A stretch of 6,008 nt of DNA from Mycobacterium sp. (GTDB lineage Bacteria > Actinomycetota > Actinomycetes > Mycobacteriales > Mycobacteriaceae), in NCBI GenBank assembly GCA_018882545.1, contig VERS01000152.1, forward strand, positions 1 through 6,008, in the 5' to 3' direction. Positions 1 through 6,008 of this stretch are shown piece by piece. The notes below the pieces were generated by a model. It saw nothing but the letters and a program-made list of their open reading frames with translations. It did not search any database and was not told the DNA's origin. Within the stretch, counting starts at the first letter, position 1. Each line of letters opens with the position of its first letter. Both the position numbers and the translations under genes were made by a program.

Positions 1-492
<492 letters not shown>

Positions 493-525
493 GGTCGGGA
501 GCCGGGTGTCGGTGGCCCGGTCTAC

Positions 526-530
526 GGTGA
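526..530 (+). promoter_or_regulatory. Shine-Dalgarno of recC
   Basis: GGTGA sits six bases before the ATG at 537, a weak but well-spaced ribosome binding site. An in-frame TGA at 528-530 overlaps it, so no start further upstream in this frame is possible and ATG 537 is the earliest one. The 44-base spacer between mak and recC (493-536) shows no convincing -10/-35 pair and no terminator with a T-run, so read-through from mak into recC is possible. Confidence 0.5.
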
Positions 531-536
531 TCGGCG

Positions 537-1031
537 ATGGCCTTCCATATTCACCGCGCGGAACGCACCGACATCCTCGCGGACGGGCTGGGGGAACTGC
601 TGGCCACGCCACCTGCCGACCCGTTCGCCGAGGATCTCGTCGTGGTACCCGCACGCGGGGTCGAGCGGTGGCTCTCCCAGCGGCTCTCGCACCGGCTGGG
701 CCGCGGATCGGGGGCCGACGGGGTGTGCGCCGGGGTGGTGTTCCGGTCCCCGGCATCGCTGATCGCTGAGCTTTCCGGGCCGCTCACCGGCACCCGGGAC
801 GACGATCCCTGGTTGCCGGAGGCCATCACCTGGCCGCTGCTGGAGGTGATCGACGAGCATCTCGGCGAACCCTGGTGCCGCACCCTGGCCAATCACCTGG
901 GCCAGTTCGCCGACGGCGAGGAGCGCGAGCTTCGGCAGGGTCGCCGCTACGCCGTCGCCCGTCGGCTCGGGCCTGTTCGCCTCCTACGCCCGGCAGCGCC
1001 CGCACCTGCTGGCGGACTGGCTGGCCGGTGA
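537..1031 (+). CDS. RecC N-terminal fragment as literally translated (164 aa)
   Basis: This is what a ribosome starting at ATG 537 would make if no frame correction occurs. Residues 1-144 are genuine RecC N-terminus: MAFHIHRAERTDILADGL opens the degenerate helicase 1A-like domain, and VVVPARGVERWLSQRLS (about 35-52) matches the E. coli stretch ILVQSTGMAQWLQMTLS. DPWLPEAITWPLL and the basic GRRYAVARR helix follow. The last 20 residues, beginning GPVRLLRP, are an out-of-frame, Pro/Ala/Arg-rich tail with no family resemblance. A 164-residue piece is only part of the first RecC domain and is unlikely to bind RecB or DNA as RecC does. It is listed separately so that a gene caller's output can be understood; it is not an independent gene. 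Confidence 0.55.
   Translation: MAFHIHRAERTDILADGLGELLATPPADPFAEDLVVVPARGVERWLSQRLSHRLGRGSGADGVCAGVVFRSPASLIAELSGPLTGTRDDDPWLPEAITWPLLEVIDEHLGEPWCRTLANHLGQFADGEERELRQGRRYAVARRLGPVRLLRPAAPAPAGGLAGR
966..975 (+). other. Frameshift site in recC
   Basis: The bases CTCGGGCCTG join Leu144 (CTC, 966-968) of the first frame to Gly (GGC, 970-972) and Leu (CTG, 973-975) of the second, leaving G969 surplus. If the ancestor was CTC GCG GGC CTG (Leu-Ala-Gly-Leu), loss of one CG unit from CGCG gives exactly the observed bases. A one-base insertion in the G run is the alternative. The site lies in the middle of otherwise well-conserved coding sequence. Confidence 0.8.
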
Positions 1032-1071
1032 CACCGACGGACTCGACTCCGATCTGGCCTGGCAGCCCGAG

Positions 1072-3861
1072 TTGTGGCGGCGGCTGGTCGCGGTGATGGG
1101 CATCGACCCGCCGCACATCCGGCACGCCAAAACCGTTGCGCAGCTGCGTGAGTCAGGATGCGGGCTACCCGAGCGGGTTTCGCTGTTCGGTTACACCAGG
1201 CTGGCCGCCACCGATATCGAACTGCTCGAGGCGCTCGCCGTCCGCCACGACCTACATCTGTGGCTGCCGCACCCGAGCGCGGAACTGTGGAGCGCGCTGG
1301 CCGATGTGCGTGTAGTGGTCCCGCGTCGGGACGACACCACCCACCGACGGGTCGGTCACCCCCTGCTGGTCACCTTGGGCCGGGACCTGCGGGAGCTGCA
1401 GCGAAGCCTGCCGCGAGAGGTCGCCGCCGATGAATTCCACGCCGCCGAACTGGCCCGCCCGGACACCCTGCTGGGCTGGTTGCAGTCCGACGTGGCCGCC
1501 GGTGCGGTTCGCCCCGCCGGTCGGGTACTGGCAGCCGGGGACCGTTCCGTCCAGGTCCACAGCTGCCACGGGCCGGTCCGTCAGGTGGACGTCCTGCGCG
1601 AGGTGCTGCTCGGCCTGCTCGCCGACGACCCGACCCTGGAACCCCGCGACATCCTGGTGATGTGCCCGGACATCGAGACCTACGCCCCCCTGATCGCTGC
1701 GGACTTCGGCCTCGGCGAGGTCGTCCCGGACGGACATCCCGCCCATCAACTGCGGGTCCGGCTCGCCGACCGTTCACTGGTGCAGACCAACCCGCTGCTG
1801 GCGGTCGCCGCGCAGTTGATGGCCCTGGCCGGTAGCCGGGTGACCGCCTCGGAGGTGCTCAATCTCGTCCAGAGCGACCCGGTCCGGGCCCGGTTCGCCT
1901 TTACCGACGATGACCTTGACGACATCACCGACTGGGTCCGCGAGGCCAATGTCCGGTGGGGTTTCGACAAGGAGCACCGCCGGCCCTACGGGCTGAGTTT
2001 CGTGCATCACACCTGGCGCTTCGGACTGGATCGCATCCTGGCCGGGGTCGCGCTGTCCGACGACTCCCAGGCGTGGATCGACGCCACCCTGCCGCTGGAC
2101 GATGTGGGCAGCAACCGGGTCGAGCTGGCCGGCCGGCTCGCGGAGTTCGTCGACCGCCTCCAGCAGGTGGTGCAGACGATGACCGGTACCCGGCCGCTCG
2201 CGGACTGGTTGAACGGCCTGGTCGACGGCATCAGACTGCTCACCCGGACCTCCGACGCCGACGCCTGGCAGCTCAGCCAGATGGAGCGTGAGTTCAACGA
2301 CGTTCTCGCCCAGGCCGGTCCGCGGGCCGCGACCGGGCTGCGGCTGTCCGACGTGCAGCAGCTGCTGCGCCGGCACCTCGCCGGACGTCCCACCCGGGCC
2401 AACTTCCGCACCGGCACCCTCACGGTGTGCACCATGGTGCCGATGCGGTCGGTGCCGCACCGGGTGGTGTGCCTGGTCGGGCTCGACGACACGGTGTTCC
2501 CGCGGATCGGCTCCGTCGACGGCGACGACGCGCTGGCCCGGGAGCCCAGGACCGGGGAGCGCGACGTCCGCTCCGAGGACCGCCAACTGCTGCTCGACGC
2601 GGTTTGCGCGGCCACCGAAACCCTGGTGATCACCTATACCGGCGCCAACGAGTACACCGGGCACGAGCGCCCGCCGGCGGTACCACTCGCCGAACTGATC
2701 GACGCTCTGGACGCGACCACCACGGGTAGGGTTCGCACTGCGATCGTGACGCGACATCCTCTGCAGCCCTTCGACGTTCGCAATGTGGAACCCGGCGGGG
2801 TGGTCGCCGCCGCACCTGGCCAACCCTTCACCTTCGACGCGACGGTGCTGCGCGCGGCCCGCGCGGCGCAGGGCCATCGTGCTGACCGCCCGCCGTTCGT
2901 GGGCGGTCCGCTGCCTGAGCTGGAGCCCGCTGATGTCTCGCTGGCCGACCTGGTGGCCTTCTTCAAGGACCCGGTGAAGGGGTTCTTCCGCGCTCTGGAC
3001 TACACCCTGCCCACCGACGTCGACGGTGTCGATGACTCGATTCCCGTCGATATCAACGCCCTGGCGGAATGGACGGTCGGTGCCCGCATGCTCGCCGACA
3101 TGTTGCGGGGTCTCAGCGCCGAACGGGCGTTGAACGCCGAATGGTGTCGCGGCACCCTGCCGCCCGGGCAGATCGGCTGGCGCGCGGCGCGGGTCATCCG
3201 GGACCGGGCGGCCACCCTGGCGACGGAGGCGGCGCAGTTGCGCACCGCACCCGCGCGCGCCGTCGACGTCAACGTCGAACTGGCGGCGGGCCGTCGGCTG
3301 ACCGGGACCGTCGCACCGGTCTACGGCGACCGGCTCGTCTCGGCGACCTACTCGAAACTGGACGGCAAGCACATGCTCAGCGCGTGGATCCCGTTGCTGG
3401 CGTTGGCCGCTGATGATCCCGACCGGCAGTGGGTGGCGGTCTGCATCGGCCGGCGCCCCAGGGGCGAGGGCGCCAGGCGGGAGACCCTGGCCTGCCCGCA
3501 GACTCCGGCGGTGGAACTGCTGGGCGATCTGGTCGCCATCTACGACGCCGGTCGTCGGGAGCCGATCCCGCTGCCGCTCAAGACGTCGTTCGCCTGGGCG
3601 CAGGCCCGCTACAGCGCCGGCGACCCGTTCCGCGACGCCCTGTTCAAGTGGAAGTCCAATGACAACTTCCCCGGCGAGGACAAACACCCGCCGCACGCCC
3701 GAGTCTGGAAGTCCGGTGCCCCGCTGTCGGCATTGCTGGACCCGGTCCGCCCCGGCGAGGAGCACCCCGGTGAGACCACCAGGCTCGGCGCGTACGCGGC
3801 ACGGCTGTGGCTGCCGATGCTGCAATCGCTCAACAATGGACCGGCCGGGGGAAGACCATGA
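1072..3861 (+). CDS. recC: RecC main body in the second frame (929 aa if started at TTG 1072)
   Basis: This open frame carries most of RecC. Numbering by the repaired protein, landmarks recalled from E. coli RecC appear in order: SLFGYTRLAATDIELLEAL then LHLWLPHPS; DDPTLEPRDILVMCPDIETY from about residue 363; VREANVRWGFD; HTWRFGLDRIL at about 491-501; and LTVCTMVPMRSVPHRVVCL with GLDDTVFPR at about 623-656, a highly conserved RecC block. FFKDPVKGFFRALDYTLP from about 808 opens the nuclease-like C-terminal domain, and PLPLKTSFAWAQAR lies near the end. TTG 1072 is only the first start-like codon of this frame. It has no Shine-Dalgarno before it and falls inside a conserved stretch (QPELWRRLV), and homologous coding sequence in this frame reaches back to 970, so it is very unlikely to be a real start. 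As sequenced, this body probably has no proper initiation site. Confidence 0.7.
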   Translation: MWRRLVAVMGIDPPHIRHAKTVAQLRESGCGLPERVSLFGYTRLAATDIELLEALAVRHDLHLWLPHPSAELWSALADVRVVVPRRDDTTHRRVGHPLLVTLGRDLRELQRSLPREVAADEFHAAELARPDTLLGWLQSDVAAGAVRPAGRVLAAGDRSVQVHSCHGPVRQVDVLREVLLGLLADDPTLEPRDILVMCPDIETYAPLIAADFGLGEVVPDGHPAHQLRVRLADRSLVQTNPLLAVAAQLMALAGSRVTASEVLNLVQSDPVRARFAFTDDDLDDITDWVREANVRWGFDKEHRRPYGLSFVHHTWRFGLDRILAGVALSDDSQAWIDATLPLDDVGSNRVELAGRLAEFVDRLQQVVQTMTGTRPLADWLNGLVDGIRLLTRTSDADAWQLSQMEREFNDVLAQAGPRAATGLRLSDVQQLLRRHLAGRPTRANFRTGTLTVCTMVPMRSVPHRVVCLVGLDDTVFPRIGSVDGDDALAREPRTGERDVRSEDRQLLLDAVCAATETLVITYTGANEYTGHERPPAVPLAELIDALDATTTGRVRTAIVTRHPLQPFDVRNVEPGGVVAAAPGQPFTFDATVLRAARAAQGHRADRPPFVGGPLPELEPADVSLADLVAFFKDPVKGFFRALDYTLPTDVDGVDDSIPVDINALAEWTVGARMLADMLRGLSAERALNAEWCRGTLPPGQIGWRAARVIRDRAATLATEAAQLRTAPARAVDVNVELAAGRRLTGTVAPVYGDRLVSATYSKLDGKHMLSAWIPLLALAADDPDRQWVAVCIGRRPRGEGARRETLACPQTPAVELLGDLVAIYDAGRREPIPLPLKTSFAWAQARYSAGDPFRDALFKWKSNDNFPGEDKHPPHARVWKSGAPLSALLDPVRPGEEHPGETTRLGAYAARLWLPMLQSLNNGPAGGRP
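3847..3854 (+). promoter_or_regulatory. Shine-Dalgarno of recB inside the end of recC
   Basis: GGGGGAAG lies three bases before the ATG at 3858 and is purine-rich, as expected for a ribosome binding site. It sits within the last recC codons (encoding ...GGRP), so recB can be initiated either by ribosomes finishing recC or independently. Confidence 0.5.
3858..3861 (+). other. ATGA overlap of recC stop and recB start
   Basis: The recB start ATG (3858-3860) and the recC stop TGA (3859-3861) share bases, the usual arrangement for translational coupling between subunits made in fixed ratio. It supports recC-recB being one transcript and fixes the recB start. Confidence 0.9.
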
Positions 3862-6008
3862 CGACCTTCGATCTGCTCGGCCCGCTGCCGACCCGGGGCT
3901 CGACAACCGTGCTGGAGGCAAGTGCGGGTACCGGCAAGACCTTCGCGCTGGCCGGACTGGTCACCCGTTACGTCGCCGAAGGCGTCGCCGGCCTGGACCA
4001 GATGCTGCTGATCACCTTCAGCCGAGCCGCCACCCAGGAACTGCGCGACCGGGTTCGCCGGCAGATCGCCCACGCCCTGGCGGCCTTCGACGATCCCGGC
4101 CTGGCCGGCGACAACCAGGTGGTCGCCCATCTGCTGGCCGGCACGCCGGAGCAGTTGGTCGACCGCAAGCAACGGCTGGGCGATGCGCTGGCCGGCTTCG
4201 ACGCCGCCACCATCGCGACCATCCATCAGTTCTGCCACCTGGTGCTCAACTCGCTGGGGGTGGCCGGCGACACCGACGCCGGGGTCGAGTTGGTGGAGAG
4301 CCTGGACGAACTGGTCGTCGAGACCGTCGATGATCTCTACCTGGCGCGCTTCGGCCGCGATCGCGACGAGCCGCCGCTGCCCTACAAGCGGGCGCTGAAG
4401 ATCGCCCGCGAAGTGGTCAAGAACCCGTCGACCGAACTGCGGCCGCTGGACCCGGAGCCGGACAGTTACCCGGCGGCCTGCGTGGGGTTCGCCGAGGCCG
4501 TCCGGGCGGAGATGGAGATCAGGAAACGCCGTCGGGGCGTGCTGGGCTATGACGACCTGCTCAGCAGGCTGGCCGATGCCCTGGACGCCGAGGGCTCCCC
4601 GGCCCGGGCCCGGATGAGCCGGCGGTGGCCGATCGTCATGGTCGACGAGTTCCAGGACACCGACCCAGTCCAGTGGCGGGTGATCGACCGGGCGTTCAGT
4701 GGCGCATCCACCCTGGTGCTCATCGGTGATCCCAAACAGGCGATCTACGCGTTCCGCGGCGGCGACCTCCACACCTACCTCGCGGCCGCCGACAGCGCCG
4801 GGGAGAAGCAGACCATGGGCACCAACTGGCGCAGCGACGCCGCCCTCATCGACCGGTTGCAGGTCGTCCTGCGGGGCACCGCGCTGGGCGACTCCCGCAT
4901 CGTCGTGCACGACGTCGATGCCCGGCATCAGGGCTCCCGACTGGCGGGCGCGCCGAACAACGACCCGTTCCGGCTGCGGGTGGTCTCCCGGGGGACCTTC
5001 GGTGTGACCGGGGACAAAGTGGTCGCCATCGACGACCTGAGGTCCCACATCGGCGCCGACCTGGCCGCCGATATCGCCGCGGTGCTCAACAGCCCCGCCA
5101 CCTTCGACGGCGAATCCGTCAAAGCCGGCGACATCGCGGTGATCGTCGAGAAGCGCAAGGACGCCCGGGTGTGCTTCTCGGCTCTGACGGACGCGGGTAT
5201 TCCGGCGGTCTACACCGGTGATTCCGATGTCTTCGACTCCGACGCCTGCGATGACTGGCTGGCCCTGCTCGAGGCCTTCGACCAGCCGCACCGGTCCGGG
5301 GTGGTCCGCGCCGCAGCCGCCACGATGTTCCTGGGATACACCGCCGAACAGCTTGCCGCCGAGGGCGATACGCTGACCGACCGCGTGGCCGAGACGGTCC
5401 GTGAGTGGGCCGATCATGCGCGTTCGTGTGGCGTGGCGGCCGTCTTCGAAGCCGCACGGCTGGGCGGGATGGCCGACCGTGCACTGTCCTATCGCGACGG
5501 CGAACGGTACATGACCGACATTGCGCATGTGACCCAGCTGTTGCAGGAGGCGGCCCACCGCGAGCACCTCACGCTGCCCGCCCTGCGGGACTGGCTGCGG
5601 GACCGCCGTGACGAGCCCAGCCGCGGCACCGAGCACAACAAACGCCTCGACCGGGACGCCGCCGCGGTGCAGGTGATGACCGTGCACGGCAGCAAGGGCC
5701 TGCAGTTCCCGATCGTCTACCTGCCGTTCGCCTTCAACCGCAACGTCCAGCAGTACGAGGAGATCTTGTTCCACGACAACGCAACCCGCTGCCTGCACAT
5801 CGGCGGAAAGGGTAGCCAGGACTACGCCGAGGTGCAGACCTTGGGCCGCCGGGAGTCGGCCGGCGACGACAGCCGCCTGATGTACGTGGCGTTGACCCGG
5901 GCGCAGTCTCAGGTGGTGGCCTGGTGGGCACCGTCGCGCGACGAACAGAACGGCGGGCTGTCCCGCCTGCTGCGGGACCGTCGTCCCGGTCAGACGGCGA
6001 TTCCGGAC
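3858..6008 (+). CDS. recB: RecB, helicase/nuclease subunit of RecBCD, N-terminal 717 codons (3' end outside window)
   Basis: RecB is the 3'-5' superfamily 1A helicase of RecBCD and carries the complex's nuclease domain at its C-terminus. The frame is open from ATG 3858 to the window end. Helicase motifs seen in order: I, ASAGTGKT at 21-28 with Lys27 for ATP; Ia, ITFSRAATQELRDRV from 52; Ic, TIHQFCHLVL from 121; II, VDEFQDTD at 262-269 with Asp263-Glu264; III, GDPKQAIYAFRGGD at 290-303; IV, TNWRS at 322-326; V, TVHGSKGLQFPIVYLP from 608; VI, DDSRLMYVALTRAQ at 670-683 with Arg681. All key residues are present, so ATPase activity is expected. Mycobacterial RecB is about 1090 residues, so the missing third should hold the RecC tether and the nuclease domain. 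Together with the adjoining recC this separates it from AdnA/AdnB, UvrD and AddA. In mycobacteria RecBCD is reported to drive single-strand annealing. If recC is truly broken, this intact RecB would lack its scaffold. Confidence 0.95.
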   Translation, partial: MTTFDLLGPLPTRGSTTVLEASAGTGKTFALAGLVTRYVAEGVAGLDQMLLITFSRAATQELRDRVRRQIAHALAAFDDPGLAGDNQVVAHLLAGTPEQLVDRKQRLGDALAGFDAATIATIHQFCHLVLNSLGVAGDTDAGVELVESLDELVVETVDDLYLARFGRDRDEPPLPYKRALKIAREVVKNPSTELRPLDPEPDSYPAACVGFAEAVRAEMEIRKRRRGVLGYDDLLSRLADALDAEGSPARARMSRRWPIVMVDEFQDTDPVQWRVIDRAFSGASTLVLIGDPKQAIYAFRGGDLHTYLAAADSAGEKQTMGTNWRSDAALIDRLQVVLRGTALGDSRIVVHDVDARHQGSRLAGAPNNDPFRLRVVSRGTFGVTGDKVVAIDDLRSHIGADLAADIAAVLNSPATFDGESVKAGDIAVIVEKRKDARVCFSALTDAGIPAVYTGDSDVFDSDACDDWLALLEAFDQPHRSGVVRAAAATMFLGYTAEQLAAEGDTLTDRVAETVREWADHARSCGVAAVFEAARLGGMADRALSYRDGERYMTDIAHVTQLLQEAAHREHLTLPALRDWLRDRRDEPSRGTEHNKRLDRDAAAVQVMTVHGSKGLQFPIVYLPFAFNRNVQQYEEILFHDNATRCLHIGGKGSQDYAEVQTLGRRESAGDDSRLMYVALTRAQSQVVAWWAPSRDEQNGGLSRLLRDRRPGQTAIPD

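Larger units (their letters stand above)
537..3861 (+). pseudogene. recC: recC, RecBCD subunit gamma, split by a frameshift near 966-972
   Basis: RecC is the non-catalytic subunit of the RecBCD (exonuclease V) complex. It has degenerate helicase and nuclease folds, splits the DNA strands with its pin and, in E. coli, reads Chi. Residues 1-144 run in the frame of ATG 537, ending RRYAVARRL at 966-968. The homologous sequence then continues as GLFASYARQRP from 970 in the next frame, to TGA 3859-3861. Skipping one base gives a product of about 1107 residues, close to the roughly 1100 of mycobacterial RecC, and no other break occurs. The first frame stops at TGA 1029-1031. The second frame is closed upstream by TGA 847-849, so the shift must lie between 850 and 1031, and homology puts it at the GGG of 969-971. 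E. coli RecC (from memory, FQLSSKAADLF) suggests one more residue between Leu144 and Gly145, which favours a two-base loss over a one-base gain. It may be a real null allele or a sequence error; if it is an error, this is an ordinary intact recC. Confidence 0.9.

Noticed and set aside
502..520. Possible hairpin CCGGG...CCCGG between mak and recC
   Set aside because: The stem is only five base pairs with a nine-base loop and no following T-run; such short GC repeats are expected by chance at this base composition, so it is not called a terminator.
1072..1098. Reinitiation of a separate C-terminal RecC protein at TTG 1072, GTG 1093 or ATG 1096
   Set aside because: No Shine-Dalgarno precedes these codons, the first lies 40 bases past the upstream stop, and conserved RecC sequence in this frame begins before them at 970.
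2950..2956. CTGGTGG, seven of eight bases of the E. coli Chi sequence
   Set aside because: The first G is missing (the preceding base is C), it encodes ordinary Leu-Val within recC, and the E. coli Chi octamer is not established as the signal for mycobacterial RecBCD.
1774..3921. 715-codon open frame on the - strand opposite recC
   Set aside because: It mirrors the recC coding strand; long antisense frames are normal in high-GC genes because stop codons are rare there. The protein is rich in Gly, Arg, Pro and Gln, lacks recognisable motifs, and RecC homology on the + strand is unambiguous.
3413..4333. 306-codon + strand frame across the recC-recB junction
   Set aside because: Arg/Pro/Gly-rich translation with no motif, overlapping conserved RecC and RecB sequence in their own frames; a shadow frame.
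3609..5798. 729-codon open frame on the - strand opposite the end of recC and recB
   Set aside because: Same high-GC shadow effect; it crosses the boundary of two real + strand genes and shows no family motif, while RecB helicase motifs explain the other strand.

Overview
The window looks like a piece of a high-GC actinobacterial chromosome, most likely a Mycobacteriaceae member (Mycobacterium or Mycolicibacterium type). This rests on the strong G/C bias at third codon positions and on proteins that closely resemble, from memory, the mycobacterial maltokinase, RecC and RecB. All three genes lie on the + strand and fill the window almost completely; the only gap is 44 bases.

Layout: (1) 1-492 is the C-terminal third of a maltokinase (mak/pep2), which phosphorylates maltose for the GlgE alpha-glucan pathway. 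(2) 493-536 is a short spacer holding a weak Shine-Dalgarno for the next gene. (3) 537-3861 is recC, the RecC subunit of the RecBCD helicase-nuclease. As read, it is split by a frameshift near 966-972: residues 1-144 are in one frame, and the remaining ~963 residues continue in another. (4) 3858-6008 is the N-terminal ~717 codons of recB, overlapping the recC stop by ATGA and running off the window with all helicase motifs I-VI intact. recD is expected downstream but is not in view.

How the genes work together: RecB (helicase/nuclease), RecC (dead helicase/nuclease scaffold) and RecD normally form one complex acting on double-strand DNA ends. In mycobacteria this complex is reported to serve single-strand annealing, while AdnAB handles resection for recombination. 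A true recC frameshift would remove the scaffold and could reduce recB expression through loss of coupled translation. The maltokinase is metabolically unrelated and probably only a positional neighbour.

I found no mobile element, CRISPR array, RNA gene or undescribed system. The one real anomaly is the recC frameshift, which may be a genuine mutation or a base-calling/assembly error.
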